A stretch of DNA of 64,000 nt, taken from assembly GCF_020687825.1 (NCBI RefSeq), contig NZ_JAJEWP010000001.1, positions 1,272,998 to 1,336,997 on the forward strand. Reading direction: 5' to 3'. Both the position numbers and the translations under genes were made by a program. This document shows positions 1 through 9,328 of the stretch, piece after piece. The notes beneath the pieces were generated by a model. It ran no database searches and had not been told where the DNA came from. It was given only the letters and a program-made list of their open reading frames with translations. The DNA is from Fluctibacter halophilus. GTDB lineage: Bacteria > Pseudomonadota > Gammaproteobacteria > Enterobacterales > Alteromonadaceae. How positions within the stretch are numbered: position 1 is the first letter of the stretch; every line of letters starts with the position of its first letter.

Positions 1-2
1 AA

Positions 3-164
3 CAGTTTGCACGTCTGAATGCCTGGGTTGACAAACATTACCGTGACGCCCTGAATGTGAATGACTTACGTGACCCGCAGTTGCTGGTTGAGTCCCGCAC
101 GGCATTGGATGAACTGACCCAGCTGCTGAAAATCGGTTCCGTATATCCATTCCAGCAAGACTGA
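3..164 (+). CDS. C-terminal end of an unidentified protein (partial, 5' end outside window)
   Basis: An open frame runs from the window edge to a TGA at 162-164 and gives the last 53 residues of a protein. The tail is mostly polar and helical-looking, with [13 protein letters not shown] near the start and YPFQQD at the end. I do not recognise the family from this fragment and assign no function. A strong terminator-like hairpin follows 20 bases downstream, which supports this being a real gene end. Confidence 0.6.
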   Translation, partial: QFARLNAWVDKHYRDALNVNDLRDPQLLVESRTALDELTQLLKIGSVYPFQQD

Positions 165-181
165 CAACGCCTGCAAAGCTA

Positions 182-213
182 AAAAAAACGCTACCCTTGG
201 GTAGCGTTTTTTA
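182..213. terminator. Bidirectional rho-independent terminator
   Basis: The arms AACGCTACC and GGTAGCGTT form a near-perfect hairpin, flanked by an A-run on the left and a T-run on the right. It can therefore stop transcription from both sides. It lies between the partial gene on the plus strand and the convergent Ig-repeat lipoprotein on the minus strand. Confidence 0.85.
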
Positions 214-227
214 TTGCGAGTGACCGA

Positions 228-2387
228 CTATTTATTGTCGGTACAACTGGTTCCCGTACCGAACGGACTCGGTACTGGTTGTTCTTCCACATCGTCAATA
301 TCATCCGACGAAATCGCCAAGGTGTATTCCTGGCTCTGCACAGCCTCTGTACCGGCAGACTGACCAGACACTTTGATGGTAATATCTGCCCACGCAGCGA
401 AGGCCTGTGGATAGCGAATTTGCAGCGTCGCCTGACCATTACTGTCGGTAACCAGACTGTCGGATGCAGAGGCAACGATCCCCGGAGTCAACAAACCATC
501 GTTATTGGTGTCTTCACCTGGATCTAACATGCCATTACCGTTAACGTCTTCATTGTTACAAGTAGCGGACACTTCAGGCACATAAATATCACCGTTCCAC
601 ACCCAACGCCCCTTACGGTAAACACCACCCTGAGAGAATTTCACAGGTGTAGCAGACGTGGTCAGTTGCGCGCCCTCTACCGGGTTGGCGGAGTTGTCAG
701 TGACGAACACGGCGAATTCTTTCAGGTAAGTAGAATCATCCGGTACCTGAATCGAATTACCGGTACCCAGTGTGATATCAAAAGCGCGATCACCCACTGT
801 CAGTACAGTACTGTCACTCACCGCCTGATCGGACGCTACCTCAGCGGTGATCACAATGTCTTCCTGCACACTCACCGTATTGGAGGTGTACACCGTTGAT
901 GCGATACCACGGCTGTCTGTGGTGGCGGTATTCGGTGAAATAAAACCACCGCTTACATCGTCGATAATGAAGTTTACCGTTTCACCCTTGACCAGGTTAC
1001 CCTGTGCGTCACGCACAACAGCAGTGATGGTAGAGGTTTGGCCATCCGGTCCGATAGAGTCCGGAGAGGCATCGACAATGATGCTGTCAGGCTCCGTGGC
1101 GATGAATTCGATTTGTGCCCGTGACGTCACGATATCCCCAACGCCGTCGGTACCTTCCGCGGAGATTGACGCAATACCTGCGTTGCTGGATGAAATCGAT
1201 ACGCTGGCCTCACCCTGGGCATTGGTCACCACACTTGAAGATGACAGGCTGCCCCGTGAACTGGTAAAGGCAACGGTGCCGCCAGAAAACGGGCTACCAT
1301 CGCGCAACCAGGTCACCGTCAGTATGGCAGACTGACCCAGTGGCGTATCATCGGCAGGCAGGGTGGTAAAGCTGAACTCATCCTGCTGAACGGTAATGGC
1401 AATTGAACCATTCGCATTGAGCGCCTGAGCCGTCACACTGCCCTCACCCGATTCGGTTGCCGTGTACATCACCTGTACCTGGCCGTTAGGACCGGTGGTA
1501 GGGGTAGCATTGCTCAGCGTGCCGCGCTCTGCCGTCAGGGTAAGCTGCTGCTGGGCAATACCATTGCCGTCAGAGTTAGCCAGAATAATGGTCAGCGGTA
1601 CCGGATCATTAATGATCACCGAAGACGGACCGTTGATAGAAATATTGGTACCCACCACGTCGATCGACAAGTTTTGGATCAGGTCGCCGGTTCGGGCCTG
1701 TGCGCTAATGGTACGGTTCTGTGGATTAGAGTTCGAGGTTAATATCGCTCTGGCTGTACCATCAGCCGCAGTGCTTGCCTGGGTGATCTGCAATTCACCT
1801 GAATCAACCGAAAAAGAAACATCAACCCCTTCAAGCAGTACGTTGGCTTCGTTTTTCACCACTGCGATCAATTCAATCTGATCTGAACCACTGGACGCGA
1901 GTTGCGTGGTGGTGGCATAGAATTCCAGCGACGCAGGGTCAATCACCGTTTGTTCATTGCCGGTCGAGTTAATACCGATTTGCTCAGTGGTATCACCATC
2001 AACCGTGGCGGTCACGAAACCTGAACCTGCGGCGTCGCCTACCGTCAATACGACCGAAGCAACACCATTTGAATCCGTTGCAACGATACTGATTGAACCG
2101 GAGAAATTCGCAATTGCGGTATTGGTCAGCTCAAAACTGACATCTTCGTTTGCCACAGCAGCGCCGGTGGAGTCGGTCACTGTCGCGGTGATAGTGAGGG
2201 GTTCATTCGCGCTGAGCACATTGTTGTTTTGACCGTTATTATCCGTCACGGTCAACGCGATGCTCAGTTCCGTATCGGGTGTTTGGCCGCCGGTGTTGTC
2301 GTCTCGGTCCAACGTTCCACCGCCGCCACACGCTGCTAACGACAGAATCATTACAGCAGTGAGCCATGCCCTTACGCTTGATATCAT
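228..2387 (-). CDS. Ig-like (Big_1/invasin-type) repeat lipoprotein
   Basis: This is a 719-residue exported protein. Residues 1-20 form a lipoprotein signal ending in the lipobox LAAC, followed by a glycine run, so it is probably anchored in the outer membrane. The rest is a chain of bacterial Ig-like domains of about 90-100 residues, visible as recurring patterns such as VTDSNGVAS, TTDSRGIAS and VTNAQGEAS. Near residue 613 an insertion with DVNGNGMLDPGED and DTNNDG resembles EF-hand or dockerin calcium loops. Two cysteines, about 610 and 706, could pair. The start is set by AGGAAG six bases upstream of ATG. The likely role is surface adhesion or a structural exoprotein; the ligand is unknown. 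It is transcribed alone, divergent from the symporter. Confidence 0.8.
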   Translation of the reverse strand: MISSVRAWLTAVMILSLAACGGGGTLDRDDNTGGQTPDTELSIALTVTDNNGQNNNVLSANEPLTITATVTDSTGAAVANEDVSFELTNTAIANFSGSISIVATDSNGVASVVLTVGDAAGSGFVTATVDGDTTEQIGINSTGNEQTVIDPASLEFYATTTQLASSGSDQIELIAVVKNEANVLLEGVDVSFSVDSGELQITQASTAADGTARAILTSNSNPQNRTISAQARTGDLIQNLSIDVVGTNISINGPSSVIINDPVPLTIILANSDGNGIAQQQLTLTAERGTLSNATPTTGPNGQVQVMYTATESGEGSVTAQALNANGSIAITVQQDEFSFTTLPADDTPLGQSAILTVTWLRDGSPFSGGTVAFTSSRGSLSSSSVVTNAQGEASVSISSSNAGIASISAEGTDGVGDIVTSRAQIEFIATEPDSIIVDASPDSIGPDGQTSTITAVVRDAQGNLVKGETVNFIIDDVSGGFISPNTATTDSRGIASTVYTSNTVSVQEDIVITAEVASDQAVSDSTVLTVGDRAFDITLGTGNSIQVPDDSTYLKEFAVFVTDNSANPVEGAQLTTSATPVKFSQGGVYRKGRWVWNGDIYVPEVSATCNNEDVNGNGMLDPGEDTNNDGLLTPGIVASASDSLVTDSNGQATLQIRYPQAFAAWADITIKVSGQSAGTEAVQSQEYTLAISSDDIDDVEEQPVPSPFGTGTSCTDNK

Positions 2388-2410
2388 ATTTTTCTTCCTA
2401 CACGTCCGTT

Positions 2411-2431
2411 TGTGGGTGAAGTTGACCCACA
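2411..2431. promoter_or_regulatory. Inverted repeat in divergent intergenic region (candidate operator)
   Basis: The perfect 7-base arms TGTGGGT and ACCCACA are separated by 7 bases. They sit in the 118-bp gap between the divergent lipoprotein and symporter genes, upstream of both. The position suits a repressor or activator site, but no regulator can be named. The arms could also form a small hairpin in the lipoprotein mRNA leader. Confidence 0.3.
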
Positions 2432-2505
2432 GGTTGCTTTAGTGGTTTTGCTTGTCTGGCAAACTTGGTAGGCTATCGCTAATAAAAATAATTACTAGGA
2501 CAATT

Positions 2506-3855
2506 ATGGACCAATCCCCGCCTAAACTCAGTTTAACTGCCAGAATTTTTATCGGCATGATTGCCGGAATCGTTACCGGAACCCTCCTTCAAGCCTTGTT
2601 CGATGATAGCGGAGATTTTGCGTTTAGTGTATTTGGCATCACGGTTTCTACGTATACGGTTTTAGTAGAAGGTATATTTCACGTTATTGGTCAGGTATTT
2701 ATCAACAGTTTGAAGATGCTGGTCGTGCCTCTGGTATTCGTATCACTGGTGTGTGGCATCATGAATCTGACCGAGCCGAGCAAGCTTGGACGGTTGGGCG
2801 GAAAGTCAGTCTTGCTGTACGTTTCGACCACCGCCATTGCTATCACACTGGCCATGCTGGCCGCCATTGTCGTGCAACCAGGCGCTGGCGTAGCTCTGCC
2901 GACCGACGCTCAGTACGTCGCCAAGGAAGCACCCAGCCTGGCCCAGGTGCTGATTGACATTTTCCCTGACAATCCGTTTGAGTCATTTGCACAAGGAAAA
3001 ATGTTGCAAGTTATTGTTTTTGCGGTGCTGTTCGGTGTTGCGATGGCAATGGCCGGCAAAGCAGGCAAGCGGCTTGGCGGCGTGTTTGAAGACCTGAATG
3101 TTGTCATCATGCGCCTGGTGACGATTTTAATGAACCTTGCCCCTTACGGCGTGTTTGCGTTGTTGGCTAAATTGTTTGCTGATATCAACCCCGACACCAT
3201 TTTCAGTCTGTTGAAATACTTTTTGCTGGTCCTTGCTGTTTTGGTGCTGCACGCTTTCGGTACCTATTCGGTATTGCTCTCAATGCTGGCGCGCATGAAC
3301 CCGTTGATGTTGTTTCGCAAGATGCGTGACGCGGCCCTGTTTGCCTTTTCAACCGCAAGTAGCTCTGCCACGTTGCCGGTAACCCTGGAAACGGCGACTA
3401 AAAAGCTTGGGGTTAAAAACTCAGTGGCTTCATTCACGGTGCCTCTGGGTAGCACTATCAACATGGACGGAACCGCGATTATGCAAGGTGTCGCCACCGT
3501 GTTTATTGCGCAGGTTTACGGTGTGGATCTGACCACCGCCGATCTGTTGATGGTGATCCTGACTGCCACATTGGCATCCGTGGGCACTGCCGGCGTTCCG
3601 GGCGTTGGATTGCTGATGCTGGCCATGGTACTTAATCAGGTAAACCTGCCGGTTGAAGGGATTGCCCTTATCATCGGCGTTGACCGGTTACTGGATATGA
3701 CACGTACAGCGGTCAATGTTACCGGTGATTGCATGGTGGCCTGTATCGTGGGTAAAAGCGAAGGTGAACTTGACGTAGAACGCTATAACGATCCGGATGC
3801 CGCACAGCGCGACGAGGATCTGGATTTCGAGCATTTTGACCGCAATCCTGGTTAA
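2506..3855 (+). CDS. Dicarboxylate/amino acid:cation symporter (DAACS family)
   Basis: This 449-residue inner-membrane protein couples uptake of glutamate, aspartate or C4-dicarboxylates to Na+ or H+. The family signatures are all present: the serine-rich HP1 tip SSSATLP (about 285-291), the NMDGTA motif of TM7 (319-324), the HP2 loop TAGVPG (361-366), and D397 with R400-T401 in TM8, which bind the substrate carboxylate and amino groups in GltPh. An upstream in-frame start at 2452 exists, but ATG 2506 has AGGA five bases before it and matches where the family begins. The C-terminal tail is acidic. The exact substrate cannot be read from sequence. It is a single-gene unit followed by a terminator. 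Confidence 0.9.
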   Translation: MDQSPPKLSLTARIFIGMIAGIVTGTLLQALFDDSGDFAFSVFGITVSTYTVLVEGIFHVIGQVFINSLKMLVVPLVFVSLVCGIMNLTEPSKLGRLGGKSVLLYVSTTAIAITLAMLAAIVVQPGAGVALPTDAQYVAKEAPSLAQVLIDIFPDNPFESFAQGKMLQVIVFAVLFGVAMAMAGKAGKRLGGVFEDLNVVIMRLVTILMNLAPYGVFALLAKLFADINPDTIFSLLKYFLLVLAVLVLHAFGTYSVLLSMLARMNPLMLFRKMRDAALFAFSTASSSATLPVTLETATKKLGVKNSVASFTVPLGSTINMDGTAIMQGVATVFIAQVYGVDLTTADLLMVILTATLASVGTAGVPGVGLLMLAMVLNQVNLPVEGIALIIGVDRLLDMTRTAVNVTGDCMVACIVGKSEGELDVERYNDPDAAQRDEDLDFEHFDRNPG

Positions 3856-3862
3856 TTTCATC

Positions 3863-3893
3863 GGGTGTGGTATCTGCCACACCCTTCTTTCTT
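3863..3893 (+). terminator. Rho-independent terminator after symporter
   Basis: The arms GGGTGTGG and CCACACCC enclose a 6-base loop and are followed by the T-rich tail TTCTTTCTTT on the plus strand. It starts 8 bases after the symporter stop and separates it from the convergent lolE. Confidence 0.7.
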
Positions 3894-3896
3894 TCC

Positions 3897-5126
3897 CTAC
3901 AACACCCGCGCAGGATCGATCTTACTGGCTGTACGTGCTGGATAAACCGTTGCAATAACGCTCAACGACAAGGCGATCAAAACCGTCGCAACCACGTCCG
4001 TGGGAGCCAGTTCCGATGGCAGGAAATCGATAAAATAAATGTCGCCGGACAACAGGGTAATACCCAGCACAGATTCAATACCTCGGGCGATATCACTCAG
4101 GTTCTGTGCCACCAACACACCGGCGCCCGCCCCTATCAATGTGCCGACAAAACCGTTAATCAGCCCCTGCAACATAAAAACCTGCGTTATCAGGCTTCCA
4201 CGGGCGCCCAGCGTCATGAGCATTGCCACTTCAGCGCGTTTTTCACTCACCGCCATCACCAGTGTCGACACAATGTTGAAACAGGCCACGGCAATCAACA
4301 AAGTCAGTGCCAGGTAAACCACACTTCTGACCAATTGAATATCCTGATACAAATGCCCCTGGGTTCTGGTCCAGTCTGACATGTAAACATGCTGCTTTAC
4401 GCTGTAGCCAATGTTGTACATTGCGGAAGGCGCAACAAAAGGATCATGGAATTGCATTCTGAGGCCTTGAGCGCCGGTCTCTACGCCCAGAATAGCAGCA
4501 CTTTTTTGCAGTTGAATGAGCGCCAGATGATTGTCCAGTTCGCCGCCAATGCTGATTTCACCGACAACCGTCAACCACACTGCCTTTGGCGCCGCAAAGG
4601 TTAAATCATCGCTCAGGCTCGGTAACAACAATTGCACCGTGTCGCCGATGGAGACCGCCAGCTTTTGTCGCGCACCTTTACCCAACAGAATGCCATTCTG
4701 CTGGGCACTGAATGCTGCCCACTGCTGAGCTGGGATTAACGACGCCAGTCGACTGCTGGCCGCATACTCAGGATCAACGGCTGTCACGGTGATAGCCTTC
4801 ATCGTTGACCCCTTCTGCAACATACCGGTTGCTTTGGAATACGGCTCGACATGCGCAATGCGTGGGTCTTTGGCCAATTGTTCGAGCAATACCGGCCAAT
4901 CTTGCAAACCCTTGGCGCCTACCGCCCAGACTTCACCGTGTGGCACCGCGGATAAAATCCGCTGTTTCAACTCACGTTCAAAGCCGTTCATGACCGATAG
5001 CAACACGATCAGCACAAAACAGCCGAGACCTATGCCCAGTGTCGAAGACGCAGAGATAAAGGAAATAAAGCCGTTTTGACGCTTACTGGACCGCAACCGC
5101 CAGGCCAGTTGCCATACCAAAGCCAT
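3897..5126 (-). CDS. lolE: Lipoprotein-releasing ABC transporter permease LolE
   Basis: This is an inner-membrane subunit of the LolCDE machine, which extracts outer-membrane lipoproteins and hands them to LolA. It has 409 residues with an N-terminal membrane segment (about 22-45), a large periplasmic domain, then three C-terminal membrane segments. MNGFERELKQRIL after TM1, NIVSTLVMAV in TM2 and DIYFIDFLPSEL before the last segment closely resemble E. coli LolE as I remember it, more than LolC. ATG 5126 is preferred to the longer frame from 5153, because it lies one base after the lolD stop and gives the expected MALVWQLAWRLR start. It is translated directly after lolD. No lolC is adjacent. 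Confidence 0.9.
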   Translation of the reverse strand: MALVWQLAWRLRSSKRQNGFISFISASSTLGIGLGCFVLIVLLSVMNGFERELKQRILSAVPHGEVWAVGAKGLQDWPVLLEQLAKDPRIAHVEPYSKATGMLQKGSTMKAITVTAVDPEYAASSRLASLIPAQQWAAFSAQQNGILLGKGARQKLAVSIGDTVQLLLPSLSDDLTFAAPKAVWLTVVGEISIGGELDNHLALIQLQKSAAILGVETGAQGLRMQFHDPFVAPSAMYNIGYSVKQHVYMSDWTRTQGHLYQDIQLVRSVVYLALTLLIAVACFNIVSTLVMAVSEKRAEVAMLMTLGARGSLITQVFMLQGLINGFVGTLIGAGAGVLVAQNLSDIARGIESVLGITLLSGDIYFIDFLPSELAPTDVVATVLIALSLSVIATVYPARTASKIDPARVL

Positions 5127-5127
5127 G

Positions 5128-5829
5128 TTACGGTTCCCACGGTGACAATACACCGTCAGTCAGTGACAGCACCCGTCCCATGCGCTGAGCGAGTGCTGTG
5201 TCATGGGTTACCACGATGAAACTGGTGCCCAGCTCCTGCTGCAAAGACGACAGCAGCGCATAAATACCGTCACCGGTTTTATGATCCAGGTTACCGGTAG
5301 GCTCATCTGCCAATACCAACTGTGGTTTAGTGACCAACGCACGGGCAATGGCTACTCGCTGACGTTCACCGCCGGATAATTGTGAGGGGCGATGCTGACT
5401 ACGATGTTCAAGTCCAACCTGTGCCAACATCGCCTGGGCGTCATTCAATGCTTGTTTTTTGGGCGTGCGCCGGATGAGCAGTGGCATCGCGACATTTTCA
5501 ATCGCACTGAATTCCGGCAACAGGTGATGGAACTGGTATATAAATCCCAGTGAGCGATTACGAAACGCTGCACGCTGCTTCTCATTGAAGCTAAAGATAT
5601 CTTCACCATCAAACAAAACCTGACCGGAAGAAGGCTGGTCCAGTGCGCCAAGAATATGCAGCAAGGTGCTTTTACCGGAGCCGGAACTGCCAAGAATGGC
5701 CACTTTTTCTCCGCGCCCCATTTCGAATTCAACGTCCTTTAACACTTCAACGCGGGACGCGTCTTCCTGATAGTGTTTGGACAGATGCAAACATTGTAAC
5801 AATGGCCCTGGGCCAGTCGATGGATTCAT
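5128..5829 (-). CDS. lolD: Lipoprotein-releasing ABC transporter ATPase LolD
   Basis: This cytoplasmic ATPase subunit powers lipoprotein release with the Lol permeases. It has 233 residues, which is normal for the family. Walker A GSSGSGKS is at 47-54, the Q-loop at about Q99, the ABC signature LSGGE at 151-155 and Walker B LVLADE at 171-176, followed by the LolD/MacB-type PTGNLD. The switch histidine is in VVTHD. It lies between the CNNM gene (5-base gap) and lolE (1-base gap), so the three are almost certainly one transcript. Confidence 0.95.
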   Translation of the reverse strand: MNPSTGPGPLLQCLHLSKHYQEDASRVEVLKDVEFEMGRGEKVAILGSSGSGKSTLLHILGALDQPSSGQVLFDGEDIFSFNEKQRAAFRNRSLGFIYQFHHLLPEFSAIENVAMPLLIRRTPKKQALNDAQAMLAQVGLEHRSQHRPSQLSGGERQRVAIARALVTKPQLVLADEPTGNLDHKTGDGIYALLSSLQQELGTSFIVVTHDTALAQRMGRVLSLTDGVLSPWEP

Positions 5830-5834
5830 GCTAA

Positions 5835-6890
5835 TTACTGCTCTGGGGTGGCTTGCATACGGGATTTCTCCCGACGACGCATCATCATGCGGGCGAGCTT
5901 TTTCATGCTGGTGGCTTTATCGGTCTCATCGACAATTTCGATGCCCAACAAGGTTTCCAACAGATCTTCTAAGGTCAAAATCCCTTCAAGACCGCCGTAT
6001 TCGTCAACAACCAGCAGCATATGCACACGGTTTTTGGTGAAATAGTCAAAGCTGTTTCTCAGTGGCATCGAAGCCAACAACGTACTCATGTCTTTACGGT
6101 ACGCAGACAACGGCTTATCGCCGTTACCCCGAGCGTGGGCCAGTAGCAAATCGGATTTTAAAACAAACCCACTGATATGCTCCGGCTCGTTGTTCTCATA
6201 CACCGGAATGCGTGAAAAAGACGTGTCCTGGTGTTTATGAAAAAACGCTTCGACACTGAGGGTTTCTGGTAAGGAAAACACCACCGTTCGGTGGGTCATC
6301 GCATCTTTTATCCGCAACGCATCCAGATTTAGCAGGCTGTGTAACAATACCGCTTCGTGTTCAGCGATTTGCCCTTCTTCTTTGGACAATGCCGCCATGG
6401 CCTGCAACTCTCCACGACTAAGACCTCGCAATGGGCTGTCTTCCTTAAAACCACGGGTGAGGAATTGAGCCAACCACACAAACGGGCCCAAGAGCCAAGT
6501 AAGGTAGTGCAGAAAATAAGCCACGCTAGGGGCCAGTTGGCGCCAATAGGTTGCACCCAGTGTTTTTGGAATGATTTCTGACAATACCAGGATCAATAAT
6601 GTCAGTACCGCTGATGCGATACCCAGATACGCATCGCCAAACACAACCGCGGCTTGCGCGCCAGCACCGGCCGCACCCATCGTATGGGCAATCGTATTCA
6701 AAGTAAGGATGGCAGACAACGGACGATTAATGTCCTGTGTTTGATTGGCCAGTAGCTCCCCGTAACCACGCCCCTCTTCTTTGGCAACGGAAATAAAAGC
6801 CGATGAAACACTGAGGATGACCGCCTCAGCAACAGAACACAAAAACGAGAAACCCAGTGCAATCGCAACGTAGGTGATCAGCAGCAACAT
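5835..6890 (-). CDS. CNNM/CorC-family membrane protein with DUF21 and CBS pair
   Basis: This 351-residue protein has an N-terminal DUF21 membrane domain (about 1-165, four hydrophobic segments, with the EIIPKTLG motif at the end of the third) followed by a CBS-domain pair (about 200-325). The family has been linked to Mg2+/Co2+ efflux or resistance and is often annotated as hemolysin-like. The C-terminal CorC_HlyC domain of longer relatives is absent; the protein ends in a short basic tail. It is the first gene before lolD-lolE in the same direction, a position where lolC might have been expected. The ion specificity is not readable from sequence. Confidence 0.85.
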   Translation of the reverse strand: MLLLITYVAIALGFSFLCSVAEAVILSVSSAFISVAKEEGRGYGELLANQTQDINRPLSAILTLNTIAHTMGAAGAGAQAAVVFGDAYLGIASAVLTLLILVLSEIIPKTLGATYWRQLAPSVAYFLHYLTWLLGPFVWLAQFLTRGFKEDSPLRGLSRGELQAMAALSKEEGQIAEHEAVLLHSLLNLDALRIKDAMTHRTVVFSLPETLSVEAFFHKHQDTSFSRIPVYENNEPEHISGFVLKSDLLLAHARGNGDKPLSAYRKDMSTLLASMPLRNSFDYFTKNRVHMLLVVDEYGGLEGILTLEDLLETLLGIEIVDETDKATSMKKLARMMMRRREKSRMQATPEQ

Positions 6891-6973
6891 GGCAGCAGAA
6901 ATTCCTTTTTAACGCGAGAAAACTCAACAATTATGAAGCCGCAATGCTCGCAAATGACGTGCAAGATCACAAC

Positions 6974-8383
6974 CTAAATATACTGATTCAGACTCTCTCC
7001 CCGTTCAAGGTCGATCACCGTATCACCCAGCACAGCGTAGCGAAGGGATTTATTGGCAATAAACCAGACCTGTTGGTTGCCCAGCGTCGGACCGCTGACA
7101 CTGGCGTCTGAGCCCGTTTTCTGCTGCCAGATTGCAGGCCAGCCACTGGTGTTGTTTAGCAACGATGACTCGCCACAAAACAGGCCCTGCCCCTGGCGCA
7201 GATATTCAAGGTAGGTTTCCTGGCTGAGTGTTACAGGCTCATCCAATGTTACTTTTTCAGCAGCACGGAACGACAATCCCCGCGCATCAATACCAACGAA
7301 ACCATTGAGATGACGTAAATCACCGATATCAACAACACCATTGGGGCTGACATCCGAGCGGTTAATGCCGACATCAACGGCAAAATTTTCGCTCCCGTCA
7401 GGCGCGACCTGCAAATGCTGAATCAATACATCCACCCGCTCATCATCGACATTCAATGGTAATTGCCAATAGGCATCGTCGCGGTAATTCACGTCATTGT
7501 CGTGATGGTAGGTAAGGATACCGTCCAGCGCCGCTAACACAGTCATGGCAACGACTTTTCGTGGTACTGACCGGGTTTGATCACCGCCCAAATAACCGGA
7601 TTCCAGTAGCATACAACTTATCCCTTTGCTGGAAGCAAAGTCACCAAACGCGCGGCTTGAGTAGGGGCTACGATAACGGGACAAATAGTCCTGTAAACTG
7701 CTGGGCAGGTAACCTAACACATGGCTCAGAACCCTTGCAGCACGGGCCCGGGCAGGCGTTACGGTACCGCCACTATTGGCAGGCGGCGTCAGTACAGCCA
7801 TCACAGACGGTAACCCGCTACCTTGGGCAGTATAAAAACGGGATTGATCGTGCATATTAAACGCGTAATCTGGCTTCAGATTGAGTAAACACTGATGCAA
7901 CACCCGGCCTTCGGGGCTCTGTAGCGCTGAGGCATCCCGGTTAATGTCGATGCTTTGTGCATTGTGGCGGGTATTTGCATCAGCGCCATCAGGATTTAAC
8001 ATCGGCAAAAAATGAAACGTCATCAGTCGCGACCAGTCTTTCCACAGCGTGTCTTCTTCGTCGTTCAGTAGCATACACACAGCGTCCAGCAACGCCGCGG
8101 TGGAAACCGGTTCATTGCCGTGCATCTGGCTCCAGGCAAACACGGAAATAGGCCCCTGACCAATGGAATACAACCACAGCGGTTGTCCAAGATAACTGCT
8201 ACCCACCTGTCGACGACGTACCAAGGGATGCTGTTGCAGTTCTGCCAAAAGCACCGAAAAGTCCTCAACCGTGCGCGGTGCATCACCAAGCCCGGATGCC
8301 GAATACTGTTGGTAGAATTGTTCAATGTCCCAGGGGGCACCATTGAGCCATTCCGACAAACTGAGGTGGGTCTTATGTACCAT
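6974..8383 (-). CDS. M14-family zinc carboxypeptidase-like protein
   Basis: This 469-residue protein carries the M14 metallopeptidase zinc site: HGNE gives H88 and E91, and NMHD gives H178. The general-base glutamate is probably E261 in LLESGYLGG. NPDG followed by DINRD (about 130-150) is typical of the family. There is no clear signal peptide, so it may act in the cytoplasm. The C-terminal 150 residues are not recognisable catalytic sequence. AGGAA lies five bases before ATG. It sits 12 bases downstream of the alpha/beta hydrolase stop and is the last gene of the five-gene lipase/heme operon. The substrate could be a peptide or an amide. Confidence 0.8.
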   Translation of the reverse strand: MVHKTHLSLSEWLNGAPWDIEQFYQQYSASGLGDAPRTVEDFSVLLAELQQHPLVRRRQVGSSYLGQPLWLYSIGQGPISVFAWSQMHGNEPVSTAALLDAVCMLLNDEEDTLWKDWSRLMTFHFLPMLNPDGADANTRHNAQSIDINRDASALQSPEGRVLHQCLLNLKPDYAFNMHDQSRFYTAQGSGLPSVMAVLTPPANSGGTVTPARARAARVLSHVLGYLPSSLQDYLSRYRSPYSSRAFGDFASSKGISCMLLESGYLGGDQTRSVPRKVVAMTVLAALDGILTYHHDNDVNYRDDAYWQLPLNVDDERVDVLIQHLQVAPDGSENFAVDVGINRSDVSPNGVVDIGDLRHLNGFVGIDARGLSFRAAEKVTLDEPVTLSQETYLEYLRQGQGLFCGESSLLNNTSGWPAIWQQKTGSDASVSGPTLGNQQVWFIANKSLRYAVLGDTVIDLERGESLNQYI

Positions 8384-8395
8384 GACGGTTCCTGT

Positions 8396-9328
8396 TTACA
8401 GTTTTAATAACGGAGGCTCGGTACGTAAAAATTCCCGCACCATCCGCACCGTTTCTTCAGGTCTTTCTTCCATTGGAATATGCCCTGCTCCTTCCACAAC
8501 CCTGACGGAAGCGGATTGGATAGTATCGCCAAAACGTGCCGCATTTTGGGGTGCAATCCAGCGATCCTCGCTCCCCCACAGAATGAATGTAGGCATCAAC
8601 AGTTCTGGTAAGCGATCCACAGCATAGTTATAGGTGGTATTGGCACGAACCACAAAGGCATGTCGGTTGCCCTCGCGCAATAACATGTCCCAGTAACGGT
8701 CGATTTGTTCGTCAGTCACTCGCTGGGGTTCACCATAGACCTCACGAACATTGCGGGCAACCAACGCCCTTGGCGTCAGGAATTCGAGCAGCGGAGCCGT
8801 TAACGGATTTCGGGCCAGTCTCAAGGCACGAGGCAACTCGGCTTGCGGGTACCCTGCAGTATTGACCAAAATTAGCCGCTCAACCTGTTGTGGGTAATGT
8901 AACGCGTAATCCCAGGCAATGCCCCCGCCTAAACTATTGCCGGCCAGAATTACCTGCGAATAACCCAGTGTGGACAAAAATTGATGGAGAAACGAGCGGT
9001 AGTAGCGAAGGCTGTAATCGGAATCGGGGTTTGGCCCGGTCAAACCAAACGCGGGCAAATCCAATCGAATAACGGTGTGATCTTGGGACAAATTGCTCGC
9101 CCACCCATCCCAGGTATGTAACGATGATGCGGTACCGTGCAAAAGGACTATCGCAGGCCCTTTGCCTTCTTTGCGATAATGGGTTTCAACCCCCATCACA
9201 TTCACAAACGCCGACGCTTCAGTGGTGTATTTACTTTTCAGCGTTTCGACTGGAATATCGGCTTGATACGCCCACATCAGCGCCGCCGATAGAACGAGTA
9301 ATAGCAATATGAAAACGCGTTTTAGCAT
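8396..9328 (-). CDS. Membrane-anchored alpha/beta hydrolase
   Basis: This is a serine hydrolase of the alpha/beta fold, 310 residues from the chosen ATG. An N-terminal hydrophobic helix (about 4-21) is an uncleaved anchor or signal. The oxyanion region is LLHGTAS, the nucleophile elbow is GNSLGGG (Ser about 132), and the acid and base are probably the Asp in GSEDRW and the His in GAGHIPM. The upstream catalase-like gene ends TGATG, so its stop shares one base with this ATG, indicating translational coupling. A GTG one codon earlier (9331) is the alternative start. The substrate is unknown; the operon suggests a lipid-derived ester or epoxide. Confidence 0.85.
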   Translation of the reverse strand: MLKRVFILLLLVLSAALMWAYQADIPVETLKSKYTTEASAFVNVMGVETHYRKEGKGPAIVLLHGTASSLHTWDGWASNLSQDHTVIRLDLPAFGLTGPNPDSDYSLRYYRSFLHQFLSTLGYSQVILAGNSLGGGIAWDYALHYPQQVERLILVNTAGYPQAELPRALRLARNPLTAPLLEFLTPRALVARNVREVYGEPQRVTDEQIDRYWDMLLREGNRHAFVVRANTTYNYAVDRLPELLMPTFILWGSEDRWIAPQNAARFGDTIQSASVRVVEGAGHIPMEERPEETVRMVREFLRTEPPLLKL

